Source: Chelonoidis abingdonii
Lineage: Eukaryota; Chordata; Testudines; Testudinidae
Direction of reading: 5' to 3'
Length of the DNA stretch: 64,000 nt
NCBI RefSeq assembly: GCF_003597395.2
Contig: NC_133777.1
Location: forward strand, 7,412,689 to 7,476,688
The position numbers and the translations under genes are program-made. Positions 1 through 11,796 of this stretch are shown one piece after another. Positions within the stretch are counted from its first letter, which is position 1. Every line of letters begins with the position of its first letter. The notes under the pieces are model-generated. The model saw only the letters and a list, made by a program, of their open reading frames with translations, did no database searches and had not been told where the DNA came from.

Positions 1-119
1 TAACTCAGTCATGGGTTCGGGGTTGTTATAAATGTGTATGGGTAGGGTTTTGTGGCCTGCCTTGTGCAGGAGGTCAGACTAGATGATCATATTGGTCCCT
101 TCTGACCTAAGAGTCTATG
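1..119 (+). mobile_element. CR1-type LINE 3' end (truncated by window edge)
   Basis: Contains the signature GGAGGTCAGACTAGATGATC followed by TGGTCCCTTCTGACCT and an imperfect TCTATG end, the typical 3' tail of sauropsid CR1 elements. The start is cut by the window edge. Confidence 0.7.
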
Positions 120-636
120 CAGAAGGTATTTTGCAGGGGAACACATGTGCCCTGCTGCCATTTCTTACAGAGTCCCCTTCATAAGACAGGATGGCTAGTA
201 AGAAGAGAGGTAAGGAAAAGCTGTCAGGTTCCCAAGATGGCTGGCCGGAGAAGCTATTCTCCGGTCCCCGCTTGCTCAGACATACAGCAGCACAAGGAGC
301 CACTGACTAACCAGGTGTTTTAATGGTGACTGCACAGCTGTCCTACTTCCTCCTCCAAGGCACCCAAAGCCTACAAAACAGAGTGCAGCAGTGGCTGGGC
401 AGGGAGGAGTCATCAAAACAGAGAGCAAAAAATAAGCCAAGGAAACTGGCTGGTGGGGTGTGGGGGAGGGCATCAGATGTGAGGCAGATGGAAATTCATC
501 GTCTCTCGGGGGGAAAGCAAGCAGATGGGAGATCTCCAAATGCAGACTAGTTGGGCAAAGCTCAACATCCTCACGGACATTGACCAGCAAGCAGGGTCCA
601 ATCAGGCTTTGGTTTCAGGGATTGGCAATCCAATCA

Positions 637-770
637 AATAAAGTTTTTAAGGCCTGGCTTGACAAAGCCCTGGCTGGGATGATTTAGTTGGGGTTGATCC
701 TGCTTTGAGCAGGGGGTTGGACTAGATGACCTCCTGAGGTCTCTTCCAAACTTAATCTTCTCTGATTCTA
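637..770 (+). mobile_element. CR1-type LINE 3' end
   Basis: Reads AAGTTTTTAAGGCCTGGCTT, then GGTTGGACTAGATGACCTCC, then AGGTCTCTTCCAA, ending TCTGATTCTA. This is the CR1 3' untranslated tail on the plus strand, 5' truncated, with no coding part. Confidence 0.75.
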
Positions 771-2022
771 AAGTTCCCCTAAACAAGGAAACAGCCACCA
801 TGGCTAGAAGAGCAGGAACCAGGTGCCTCCTGCTCAAGGATTTGTTGGAGTTTTGCCATTTAAGTGTAAAAAGAGGGTTGGGGAGGTGTCTGTGCTAGTC
901 CTTGCGCTGCCTGAGTAGGCAGAGATTGGGGGCAAGGGCAGAGTTCAGCAAAGCGCAAGTTTCCCCGACAGCAGCCGCACACAGCCAGCAGAAACATGCT
1001 GAAGAAGTTCCACTTCTACCCCCTCCCATCACCCAAGATCCAGCTTTTGCTTCACACTGGCCAGACCCCATATGATTAGTCTATGCTACTGGAGCAGGAA
1101 GATGATTGGAGGGATGAGGGGAGAGAAGATGCCGCCAACATGGAGTCCAGCCTATTTATCCAGAACATCTTGTTGGGTTTCTCCATTGTTTCACACCAAA
1201 GTGGTGCCAGCAGCGATCCCAGATATGCCCCATGGGAGCAGGGAGAGGCAGAGCATCGCCTCCCTTGTGCATACCAGAGTGCCATATTATTGCTCAGCTC
1301 TAGGCACTGCACACAAGACCTGGGGAGCGACATCCATGACTCCGCAGCTTTCGCTGATGTGACGGGGAAGGAGATTTTTCTCCAAAGCAAGGCAGATTCT
1401 AAGGGCCCTGCCCCCCCAATTAGCTCTTAGGTACCAAACCCTGGAGTTTGCTGGCACAATCAGAAAGCCCGGGCCTACCTTATCCTTGTGGCTCTTCATT
1501 AGTCTCCCATCCACAAAGCCTCCTTGCCCTCACTCCCTGCTTCTCTGCCTCTATTTATAAACTCTGCCCGGCATAGCTGGCAGCTGGCAATCATGTGGTA
1601 CAGTGCGTATCAACATAAGGCCGAGTTCCTATTTACGAGGCTGTGAAATACCTTCGAGGTTTGCATGAAAGGAGTACCAACATCTCGTAACCCCATATGG
1701 AACCCTGGTCAGATTTCCTTATAAGTGGATTTAACAGTAGGCTGTGGCTAAAAGAACAGCCTTTAACTCTGAAGAGGGGACTTATCCACACAGATGTGAG
1801 CTGAAAGTTTCTTATTTCGCATCCTGTTTATCTCATATTAATGTAGGTGGTGGAAGTATTTTCCCTCCCTCGCTGATCAGCTCCTCCTTCAGCTTCAGCC
1901 TGCAGGCAAGATATGATCCTGTTTTTAGGACATCACAACCTGTTGTCATGAAAGTGACGGAAGCCAAGCATTGCGGCTTTGAAACCTCACAGCAGGATCA
2001 AGTAAGAGGAGCAGGTGGGAGT

Positions 2023-2046
2023 GGAGGAGGAGGAGGAGGAGGAGAA
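2023..2046 (+). repeat. (GGA)n microsatellite
   Basis: Uninterrupted GGA triplets in intron DNA. Confidence 0.9.
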
Positions 2047-3224
2047 GCCAGGTTTAAATGAACTAGCACAAATCTATTGGCAATGGCAAAGGAAGCTCTA
2101 AACATGGGAGAAAGGAAATCTAAACAGAAATTTATTAAATCCAGTTTGTCCCCCAAGTGAGAATGTCCTTAAGGAGTAGAGTGCCCAGTTCGGCATCACA
2201 AAACCCAGGGAATAATACCCGAACACTGCTCCAGAAACACTACAGAATCCAAGGAGAAGACAGGAAAGAGATTCACCAATGGCTAGAACCATCCTGCATT
2301 TGCAATAGCATGACCAGGTGGGATATGCCCACTGGACGCTAACAGATAATACCTGTTGAAAAGGCAGCCTTGAATGCTGCATGGATTTGGCACAGGTAAG
2401 AGACAGTGTTGAGTATCCAGAGCTTCCAGAAACCAAGCTCACTAAGCTATGTGAGCTGCAGCACCTTTATTGTATGATTGGTTAACCTAAGGAAACAGCA
2501 GATTCCTTTGTGAGAGAAGATGTTCTGATCAGACCACCAGTGGTCCTGGTGAGCCACAGCCTCTCTGCAGACAAAGACTAGAGAGGAGAGCTTCATGATC
2601 ACCCATGGAAAGTTGAAGAGAGCTCTCTACTGCTACGAAGAAAATGTATTTTGGATCCATGTTCATTTGTTCCCAACCAAGCATTTTGCAAAGGAAAGCA
2701 TAACTAGTGAAGATGTTACAGACTTTCAAGGGCTGAATACTTGCTGTAAAAAGTTGAAAGTGAAGGGCAGGGTCATTATTACAGAAAAAATCTGGGAGGG
2801 GCAAAGTTCTGTCAGCCTCTAGAACGCTGTGTGTGATTATATTTTATTATATCCGGCAACATTGGGTGGACCATACAGAGCTATGAAAAGTCTGGGGTTC
2901 AGAGGGGGCGGCGGCAATTGACCCCTCCCCTTGCACCATAGCAAATAACACTCCTAGGGAAGAATCTTTTATTAAAGTAGGGTAAGATATCTGCTTAGCA
3001 AACCTTCGAAGTCTGCTAGAGGTCTTACTTTAAACTTAGTGAAGCTAAGGATTTAAAAGCCACGGTAGCAAGAAGATGCTATTAAGCTGCCTCATCTATA
3101 ACAGAACCATATTTCAAGGCAGAAGAAGGGGTTTCATTGAAACATTGACCCAGAATGAGAGAAGACAACAGAGCTCTTTAACCATCAGCTGGTAATGAGC
3201 CTCCAGCCCAAGTAAACAGACAAG

Positions 3225-3479
3225 CACTAGCTTGGCTCAAACTAGCATGCTAAAAATACCAGCGTGGGTATTGTGGCATGGGCAGAGCAGCTCAGGCTAG
3301 CCACCTGAGCTCACACCCAGGGGGTTGGGTGGGCTGATTCCGGCAACCAGCCTGAGCAGCCGCCTGTGTCATAATGCTGCTAAATTTTAGCATGCCAGCT
3401 TGAGCAGAGCTAATGTATGTCTGTCTCCCAAGGCTAGGAAGCTCACTCCCAGCTGCAGGGTAGACATACCCTTAGGGAA
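3225..3479 (+). repeat. Dispersed repeat with GTAGACATACCC end (tentative)
   Basis: Ends CAGCTGCAGGGTAGACATAC, resembling in reverse the GTCTACACTGC-type ends of other copies in this window (for example near 49095 and 48130). I infer a non-autonomous repeat family. The left boundary is approximate and the family is unnamed. Confidence 0.35.
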
Positions 3480-5237
3480 ATCTGTCACTGCACCCAGTGT
3501 TTGCTGCATGCCATGCACAGAAGTGTGGAGAGGGGGGATCAGTGCCTTTGTACAAGGAACTAGAGCCAGAGCTCCAGACGAGACGGACGCTGGAACTTGG
3601 TGGAACCAGAAGGCCCGTGATGACCAGGTCAAATAGAGGGATGCACACAGACAGGGGGACAAAGAAACAGACGGAACATGGATCTAAGAGGGACCCAAGT
3701 GACTCGACCCCAGTGCTTCATCCACACATGAATGATCTGCCACAAACCAAAGAAACCCTGACAACAAAGGTGAAGTGGGTGAATGCAACCCTTAGCCTGC
3801 GTCTGAGAAGAAAGACTTGCCTGATAATAAATGTCCCAGTCCCATAGGACTAGCCAAGTCTTCATGGGAAACTTGAAATCACAAAGTTATAAAAGAGGGG
3901 GGAAAATAAACCAGTGAGTGAATGAAGTTGGTAACAGAATTGTTCAACTTCTGTTACTTTAACAGCAGGAGTTGCAAAATAAAGGGATAAGTGGTGCAGA
4001 AAACAGTGCATATCCTGCTAATTGGACTACGCAATTCCTTGCCTTAACTAAATGGTTAACACAAAGACATGTTTCTTGAATTGTGCAAATACTAAGTAAC
4101 TTGGGAACAGTGCTAACAGTATAAAAATAAAGAGTTTTTGTAGATGTACAAATCCTACAGTAAAAACTGATCTATAAATGCAATGCTTTGTGTGTGAGCA
4201 CGCGCTGGGTGGGTGTGCATGTCTGTACACAAAGCTCAAACAAAAGCTGTTTGCAGACAAACACGTAGCACTTATTTATAATGGGTCAGGGGTCTTATGC
4301 ACAGAGCAGTATGTACATTTATACCACCCACTAGCATACAACACTGAGTAGGTGGGAAGAGCACTGCTTGAAGTTGTCTCATTTTGTTCTGCTAACCTTG
4401 TTCAAGTCTGATTGGCATATGAATCACAGAGAAATACAAAGCCTTACCAAAATTTTGTGTTGCAAAAATCATTATTTCTAAAACTATGCTGTACTCCCAC
4501 TGGTAAATAAAGACCTTTGTTTTCAAGGAATGCAGGCCTGTGAAGCTACTTTAAACATAAGGGGGTTGTGTTACTGGACAGCAAAACAGAAGGAATAGAA
4601 CTTCTGGGGAAGCTTTGTGTATTACTGTCCATCTCTAACATTGTTGCAAGTGGAAGGAAGCTACAGATTTCAGTTTCCAAACTTTCCTCTCAAGCTTTCT
4701 TCTATGATGTCTACTTTGCATAAATGCACAAAGTAAAGCTTTTAAGAACACTTCTGTGTTCATTTGTTAATTTTTCTTAATGTACCAAGTCTGAAGTGGT
4801 GTTATCTGACTGCATGGGAGTGGTGAACTTGCACATGATCTCATTCTGGAGCACTGAATGGGACCCAGGAAATTGTATTAACCTGCTGCAATGGTCTGAT
4901 ACAGTGTAAGCCACCTCAGGTGGGAATGACACAGTATGTGAAAACAGAAGAAGAGAGTGTTCCTTTCTGGCAATGCTTGGTTTGATTTGTCAAGTTAAGC
5001 ACATGGCACCTGTATGGCAAACCATAACATTCAGGTAACTGACTATTACACAGAAAAACTGTTTGCCAAATAGGGAAATGAGGAGTCAGTTCCCAAATCA
5101 GCTTTTGCATCTGTTCAATGCTCTTAGGAAAACGAACCCCTTCTCCAGGTCTCTGCCTCTCCACTGCCCTGGCAGGGGGGTGGCCTAGATAAAACTACAG
5201 GATTTCTCTTTTCCAGGTCTAGCTTCTAACATACTCC

Positions 5238-5305
5238 GGGCCAAATTCAGATTGGGTTCAAGTCAATGGAATTGCAGCTGTTTACACCAGATCTGAATTT
5301 GGCCC
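5238..5305. repeat. Foldback repeat with 15-bp perfect arms
   Basis: GGGCCAAATTCAGAT at 5238-5252 is exactly complementary in reverse to ATCTGAATTTGGCCC at 5291-5305, around a 38-nt centre containing TTCAAGTCAATGGAATT. This matches a common amniote foldback motif family. Confidence 0.7.
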
Positions 5306-5459
5306 CAAGTCCACCGTGGTAGTTCAGAGCAATGGCAGAGGAGCTCTCACAAGGCTAACATCTGAAAGAGACGTAGCATTTCCATTCACACCATGAACAC
5401 CGTGCTAATGCCTTCATTCCCACACGCTAGTATTGAATGAAAAAACCTCTTGGGCTCAC

Positions 5460-5576
5460 CGTCATAGAGGACTCAGTGGATCTTCTATCCAGTGATTTTG
5501 CTCTACGGTGTGGAGATAAAGGGGAAGCGGAGACTTCCAGGATGGCTCCTACTGCTGCAGTTTCAGAGGTGAAATC
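5460..5576 (-). CDS. MPRIP: MPRIP exon: SPHRRAKSLDRRSTE segment before PH2
   Basis: This 117-bp, phase 0 to phase 0 exon has 39 codons: DFTSETAAVGAILEVSAS, then PLSPHRRAKSLDRRSTES, then SMT. The core SASPLSPHRRAKSLDRRSTE is a strong match to MPRIP just upstream of its second PH domain. The RRAKS and DRRST sites look like basophilic-kinase sites (inference). The first half (ETAAVGAILEV) differs from the Pro/Ala-rich version I recall in mammals. The acceptor is attctgttttcag and the donor is ACG|GTGAGC. It is the last recognisable exon in the window. The PH2 exon, expected to begin near PDLLNFKKGWLTK, is not visible in 1-5459, so it lies outside. Confidence 0.94.
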
Positions 5577-6229
5577 CTGAAAACAGAATTAGTCCAGATT
5601 ACCACAACATCAACCCAAAACAGCAACTCCCATCTCTCGCAACGTCAAAGACCCAGTGGTGCACATTGCTTAGACTCCATAATTAAAATTAATGAGCTCA
5701 CACCATAGTTTTCTTAATGTGCTTCTAGAAGCACTTGGCTCTTCTGGACATAGAGTCCGAGGCAGACAGGCACCAGTATGTCTAAACTCACTTTAGGCTA
5801 CAGGATTTTCAAGATCACATACCTATATTAATTAATTTCTTTTTATTAATACTTCATGTCATCTGCTGTGTTTTTTCCATGCCAGATCTGATGCCTCCCT
5901 TTCCTTTCCCAGAGGGAAGGAGAGAGAGAGAAAAAGGTGATTTGTCTTCTGCTCTGATCCCACCAGCAAAGCAAGGAGACTGGGCAGCGAGTGGCCAATC
6001 TGCACTGCTCACTCGTGCTTGAGGCCCGCCCACTGCGGTACATGCACCCCCTTTCCCAAAACCTCTAGATTCTGTGCTCCACGCACAGAGATTTGCCAGT
6101 GAGGACCTGCAGCCAAGGACAATCCTAGCTGTGCTAGGGAGAGCACTAAATATGAGCTGCCAGCCAACACTACATACTCCAAGAACATAGGTAGATGCCT
6201 TCATCCTACCTCAGAAACGAAAGGCTTAC
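5577..6229 (-). other. MPRIP: MPRIP short intron, 653 bp
   Basis: A phase-0 intron with GTAAGC donor and tctgttttcag acceptor, by far the shortest intron in the window. No repeat or other feature was recognised in it. Confidence 0.9.
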
Positions 6230-6371
6230 CCGTTTCCTGGGGAAAACCCGCTTCTCGCTCCTGCCCTGACGTGTCTCGCTGGAAAGGGAGGGGCCTGCGG
6301 ACGCATTGGTTTCCATATGCTCTGCATTCTCTATATCTAATGCTTCAAATTTTTCAATTACCTGGGACCGC
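6230..6371 (-). CDS. MPRIP: MPRIP exon: RSQVIEKFEALDIE segment
   Basis: This 142-bp exon starts with one base completing an Arg codon, followed by 47 codons: RSQVIEKFEALDIENAEHME, TNASAGPSLSSETRQGRSEK and RVFPRKR. The RSQVIEKFEALDIE-AEHMETN and RQGRSEKR-FPRKR blocks match the inter-PH linker of MPRIP. The acceptor has a long CT tract (ctctctctgttccag) and the donor is CGG|GTAAGC, leaving phase 0. The first half is likely helical and charged. In the long form of the preceding exon this helix would be continuous with the added RKRLEQRTRARS/EEVARLF stretch (inference). A short 653-bp intron separates it from the next exon. Confidence 0.95.
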
Positions 6372-7537
6372 CTGGAACAGAGAGAGAGAGAGGAAACCGG
6401 TGCCTGTTTAATGCAAGAGCAGCGATTGTTTTGAGAGTCACTACAGAATCCTATATAGCAAGAGGCTCTCCCAGGGTGGCGGCAACAAGGGTTATATTCT
6501 ACAGAACTCTTCAAAACTGTTCCTCTTGGTGCCTGTGCATTCATGCCTTTTTGTTCAAGTTCCCCTTGTATGCTGCAAAACATGGGGGATTCAGGACAAA
6601 GAACAGGTCTCAACTAGACAGGCAGGACTTTACCTGCAGGCTCTGAAGCCATAAGAAAAGATTACAGAATGCTGTGACTTCCAGCCAAGGAGAACTAACT
6701 GCTTGTGCCAGAGTGAACTCTTTGCTGGTCATGTACTACAGAAAAGGTGCTCTTCTGGTCTCTGGTACCTCAGCCAGAGGTAGCAGATTTTGTATGGACA
6801 GTCTGACCTTTCACAGCTTCTGAGCTCTGAGTCTGTTCCACCTCCATACATAGTTATTTTTAATATTATTAGTAGGGTTTGTTTGCTTTCTTCTCCACCC
6901 CCTTCTATTTGCAAATGATTTAATGCAACAGGGTCTCAACGATCTCCTCCCCAATTCACACATTCCTTGCCCCAGAATATTGTTTTCAAATATAAAAACA
7001 TTTTCTAAACCAGCAATAACTGTTTTTCCCCAATGAGCCTTCTCCAATCATTTCAGCACCACAAAGACTATTCAGCATCTTTGGTTCTGTGTTCGGCCCT
7101 TCACTCTCCAATTCTGTAACGAACCAACGAATAGAACAGCATCGCACTGAGAATGTTTACAGATGTAGAGAGGAACATTTTCAGAGCGCAAAGGAAAAAG
7201 AATAGGTTCTGGTAACCCCAATATAAACAGTAGGGCCCTGACCCTGCAAAGATTCACCCACATGCTTAATGCTATGCCCTGTGAGTAATCACACAGACTT
7301 TTAGTAGGACTATTCACAATGCATAAATTAAGTGCACGTGTACACTTTTGTAAGATTAGTGCATTGGTCATCAGAGTGCTGCTCCTGTCCTTGTCTACAA
7401 ACATCAAAAGCTAGTACTGCAGTAACATGGCACTCTTGTCATTTCAAAACCATGTGGCTTCCTCTTTGTCTAAACCACTCTGAATATCCTGTATGGAAGA
7501 AGGTTATTTGCTGCAGCACCAACCAATCACCAACTGC

Positions 7538-7622
7538 AGTACTAAGCAGCAGGGCCTCTCATACAAGACACTGGTCACCCCTTGACCAGTGTCTTGTATG
7601 AGAGGCCCTGCTGCTTAGTACT
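7538..7622. repeat. Perfect 40-bp inverted repeat with 5-nt loop
   Basis: The left arm 7538-7577 begins AGTACTAAGCAGCAGGGCCT. The right arm 7583-7622 is its exact reverse complement, separated by CCCCT. A 10-bp palindrome CTCATATGAG overlaps the end (7621-7630). All 40 pairs match, with no mismatch or bulge. I do not recognise the arm as part of any repeat family. It sits in the 12.4-kb MPRIP intron. Confidence 0.95.
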
Positions 7623-8485
7623 CATATGAGATGAGCAAGGAAGCAACACAAAATATCTTCCTAAGCCCGAACCACAAGCCTTCTTAGATTGGAAAAACTG
7701 CCCACTTTTGTAGCTGGGATCAGAAGCACTCTAGTATGTCATGAAAGGCTATTCTGTCCGACCCCATAACAGGAACTACTGTAATTCTCACAGAGGCCTG
7801 GTAGTGAGATTTTTTAGAACAATTTTGCACAGCCAAGAGGTACAGATAAGGATCAACCTCTAGGCTTTTATCTGAGCCAAGGAACCTTTTTAGAGATTCA
7901 CCCATCACTAGCCTATGCAACAGAGGAGTCCAAGCTGCAAAATTTAGACCCTGATTTTGAACCCTGCTAAAAGTTCAATGTACTGGAAAGATGGGGCCTC
8001 GTCAAAATATTTGGATCCAAATTGGGCTTAAATTCTTAATCACAAATCTTAGGAGCGTTTGAATCTGAGTTTAGCTCATGTTCATCTGCAACACATGGAT
8101 TAAAAAACAAACGCACGCATCATCAAACAGCAGCCAATTCAGGAGAAACAAGTTGTTTAGTTACCAACAATTATTTTCGATTCTTCCCTTAAAAGGGAAA
8201 TTGTGAGGTCAGTTAGGGTTTTAAAAGTTTTTACCAAATTTCATAAAGTAAAATATGGCTTGAACATAAACATTCTCTTGCTGTGTTTGCAATGCAAACA
8301 ATGCAGCACAGAACTAGACCATAAGAAGCAGACAGTGAAATCAACTAGAAACAAGAATTTACTAGGTCTGCATTCACTGGAAAAGATAAAGAAAGTGCAA
8401 AACGTAGACAACATCAGTAAGGACAGTCTGATCCTTTTAAATCAATCAGATTTTAGAAATAGCTCACTCCATTTTAACCATCTAA

Positions 8486-8596
8486 GGCCCCAATCCTGAA
8501 AGCTGCAGGATGGAACCCTGTCCCTGCAGAGACCAATTAAAGCCCCAGAGAGGTGCAGAGGTACACTCCTATAATGCAGCCTGCAGGATTGGGGCC
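8486..8596. repeat. Foldback repeat with 13-bp perfect arms
   Basis: GGCCCCAATCCTG (8486-8498) and CAGGATTGGGGCC (8584-8596) are perfect inverted copies. The GATCCTGCAAA/GGGCC-type ends recall an old amniote foldback family. Related diverged fragments may be present near 7225 and 62985. Confidence 0.65.
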
Positions 8597-9874
8597 GAAG
8601 TCTTTAGTAAAACAGGTAAGGGGAATTTCTTTGCATACATGATTTTTAACCCAACAGTGCCCCTTTCACCAGCCCAGCCTTCTCTCTCGGACTCAGTGTA
8701 GCATGGAATAAGAGACCCATGAATTAACACTGTCTCTTCCCTTTCAGGTGAAGTTCTGAAGAAAATTAAAAAAAATACAAAAAAACCAAAATCAAAAGCA
8801 GGTTGATTTCTCATGAAAGGGGCTGCACCATCGAGTTGTCTACGGCTTGAGATTGAGATGAGATGGTAGCGAAGCAGGCGGAGTAAAGGACACGTCACAC
8901 AGCAACACAGGAGGAGAAGGTGGAGAGCAACAAGACCTGGAAGAAAACAAGGCTGGAAAATGAATGAACAGAAGAGGAAATATCTCTCTATATAAATAAA
9001 TAAAAGCAAAATCATCCCAAGAATTCATTACCAAAAAGGGGGGAAGTGGGGGGAGGGAAATCACAGCAACCAAATCACAACACCCAGTGTTATCATCATT
9101 AGATTATTCCCTCCATTGGTTAAACATTTCAAGACAGGTATTGCTGTGGCTGACAAAGACATGGTGAGCATGTAAGAGAGCTGACATTAATCCATTCTCT
9201 CTGTTCATCCCATGCTGATGACAGCTACACATGGGCACCTGAAAGAGAACCGGCCCCTGTGAACATCGGCTCCAAACTTCAAAGAAGGTATGAAGTATTT
9301 AAAGAGATATGGTGTCATTCAGTACTCTCTCAACTCTTAAACTAGTCCTAGGCAGCTCATCCTCCATGCAAGCTATTAATCTGTTCCAGGTCACTGAACA
9401 CAAGTTACAGAATTGAGTAAAGGGGGCGTTACAAAGGCTGACAATGAAATCTGTAATTACAACGATTTTCTTTGATGGGGAAGAGTTCTCTTGTATGCAT
9501 TTATTATGTAACTGCAAAAGAGATTGTGAGAGTGTTTCAGAGAGACAGGAAAGGGAATTACCCCAAGGGATGCACAACATTAGAGGATTGTTACAAAGAA
9601 AAAAATAAATAAAATGAAAGGAAGGAGTGAGTAACCTCTGTTTACAAAGCAAAGGTGTATGCATTGGGATTGCAGGGGGACGACACCCACTTCTAAAACT
9701 CAAAGGCACAGAGAAGGTGTTTGAGAGAAATCCATCAGTACAATACCTCTGCAATTTCAGGGCAGCTCTGTGATTTATTGAGAAGAGGGAGAAATATTTC
9801 AGCAAACATCTAACTATGATTCCATAGCCGGTCCCAATTCCTGTCATCAGAGGAGGATAGAATTTAGGACACGG

Positions 9875-10507
9875 GGCATGTCTACACTACAAACTTAAGT
9901 TGACCTATATTTGGTCAACTTACAACTTACTGTGGTGGTTCATGTCCACACTACTGCCAGTGGTGTGCGTTCTCACCAGGAGCGCTTCCACTGACTTAAG
10001 AGGGACACTGCAGGGGGCCGAGAGCCTGAGCTCTCAGCTCCATGTGCAGCTCCCGACCAGGAGCCAGGCTGACCCCCTGGGCTCTTGGCTCCCTGCTCCG
10101 CACTCGAAGCCTGGGAGCTACCAGGTTCCCAGCAGGGAGCCATGACCCTTGGTGCAGCTGAGGAGCCCAGTTGGCAGCTTGGATGGGAGCGGGGAACCCC
10201 ACCCATCCCCAGGTGACAGCCTGAGCTGTGAGCCAGGCTTTCTTGTCAATTTCACATTCCAGCAGGGAGCCAAGCAATTGAAAAGAATGACAGCCAATGA
10301 TGTAAGTAACCCACTGTGTCTACAGGGACACTGCGTCACCCTTAATACATTGACATAAGCCCTATGCCTCTCGTGAAGGTTGGAGTTATGATGTCAGTGT
10401 AGTAGGGCACTTACATTGGTGGGAGCAAGGCTATAATGTGGACATTAATATAATTAGGTCAACGTAAGTGCCTTACATCAGCCTAAGTCTGTACTGTAGA
10501 CCAGGCC
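9875..10507. mobile_element. Non-autonomous element with terminal inverted repeats
   Basis: The left end GGCATGTCTACACTACAAAC, continuing TTAAGTTGACCT, is an imperfect inverted copy of the right end (GTCTGTACTGTAGACCAGGC read in reverse). TTGACCTA/TAGGTCAA lies just inside both ends. The interior is GC-rich with no coding frame I recognise. I infer a DNA-transposon derivative; target-site duplications were not resolved. Confidence 0.5.
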
Positions 10508-11170
10508 TCAGTAAGAAGAATCTCCTTTAAAACCCTGAAGATCATAAGCAAGCATGGACAAAAACCAATCAGAGGGCCTCAAAGCTCCACAGAAATCAGC
10601 ACCGTGAGTAGCAGGGGAATGTGCTATCATTACTAACAGAACACACACTATACAGAGAGTTAATGCCACATGAAACTTCCAGCTACAAGCAGTGCCCACA
10701 TCACGGTTTCAGAGGATACTGTGGTAACCCAAGGAGCAGCGCTTGTGTGGTTAGTCATCACATCTGAAGTCCAGTTACTTTTAATCCTTCTCTCACTAGA
10801 TGGCAGTAAGATTTTTGCTATATCGAGAATTGCCTATCGTAAATCCTGTATCTGTATCTAGCCCCTAGAGGAGCATCTCATCCAAGGCATAAATTAAGAT
10901 ATTACCACCTGGAGCTGGTCAAGTTCCCTTTCTAGGCTCCTTGCTTGGTGACAGTAAGGGCAGAGGCTGAAATAAATAAGGAAGTTCAGAAGGCAATGTG
11001 GATAAGGATCATTTCCTTCCTCCAGCTGGTTAAACAGCTTCCAAAGAGCTTGTAAAACAGATTGTATTTGAGGGAGTAGGGAGTGATGGCCCGCATGTGT
11101 CATTTGTGGGGAGATGCCTTAGGAACCATCACACAAAAAATTGTCCAGGGAGCTGTAGGGAGTGGAAGAG

Positions 11171-11380
11171 CAAGGCCTGAAGAATCCGTGCCAGCTGGGA
11201 ATAGGGAACAGGCATCATTGAGTGGAACACCAAGGCATGAGGGCTCTGGGGCAGCTGAGGAGACGTGTTGGGCAGAACGCCCCGCGGCCTGAGGGTTCCG
11301 TGGCCGTTGAGGCGGGCGCCGGGCGGATCGTCCCGGGGCCTGTCAGCTTGAGGCTTCTGTGGCAGCTAAGAGAACTCAGG
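11171..11380 (+). repeat. Diverged tandem units, about 51-60 bp
   Basis: Starts near 11171, 11231, 11284 and 11335 share a GGC(C/A)TGA-GG-T(C/T)-GTGGC-GCTGAG core. The unit at about 11279-11336 is CpG-dense (roughly ten CpG), its neighbours are not. A TATAAAA-like run at 11415 and a CT tract follow downstream; no promoter is claimed. Confidence 0.45.
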
Positions 11381-11740
11381 TCAGATAGGGGAGACACTGG
11401 AGGAGGAAAGGGGTTATAAAATCTTATGGGGAGCCCAGTCTCTCTCTCTCTCAAGCTGAGTGGAGCCTCACAGCACCTGGCAGTGAGGACTGGGTGAGGC
11501 TGCCTGCTAGCACATATCTACCATCTGACCTAGCAGACATCTGGGTTTGAGGGTGAAGGATTCATTGGGAGAGGTAGGTAACACACAAGACTTGCATATA
11601 ACACAACATTTCAGTGTATTGGACCCCTGGCTTATTCCCTACGATTGTCTTGAAACCCTTTTTGTGCTTGGTCACTCCTGTGTCTGGTTTCCAGAGAGAT
11701 GCCCATATTCCTGCACCTGGTTGGGGAAGACACTTGCTCA

Positions 11741-11796
11741 GCTAGCGTTTCAGGCATCTGTGGGCACAGCTAGCCTTTCAGGCGTCTGTGGGCACA
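11741..11796 (+). repeat. 28-bp tandem duplication
   Basis: Two head-to-tail copies of GCTAGC(G/C)TTTCAGGC, each followed by (A/G)TCTGTGGGCACA, starting at 11741 and 11769 and differing at two positions. Confidence 0.9.

Larger units (their letters stand above)
1..5459 (-). other. MPRIP: MPRIP downstream intron (partial)
   Basis: Starts with a GTGAGC donor after the SPHRRAKSLD exon and runs off the window. It contains two CR1 tails (1-119, 637-770), a GGA tract, a dispersed repeat near 3.2-3.5 kb and a foldback near 5.24 kb. The stretches 800-2020, 2050-3220 and 3480-5230 show no recognisable feature. No PH2 exon was found. Confidence 0.75.

Noticed and set aside
9299..9847. 182-codon open frame on the minus strand.
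   Set aside because: No family resemblance and no plausible splice joining to the MPRIP frame.
10874..10895. The minus strand encodes IYALDEM, which matches the end of the MPRIP exon expected just upstream of PTTLPQG.
   Set aside because: It lies downstream of four MPRIP exons in transcript order, is not followed by a GT donor, and its upstream residues do not match. Chance match.
11415..11421. TATAAAA run as a possible promoter.
   Set aside because: An isolated AT motif in an intron with no recognisable downstream exon; not supportable as a promoter.
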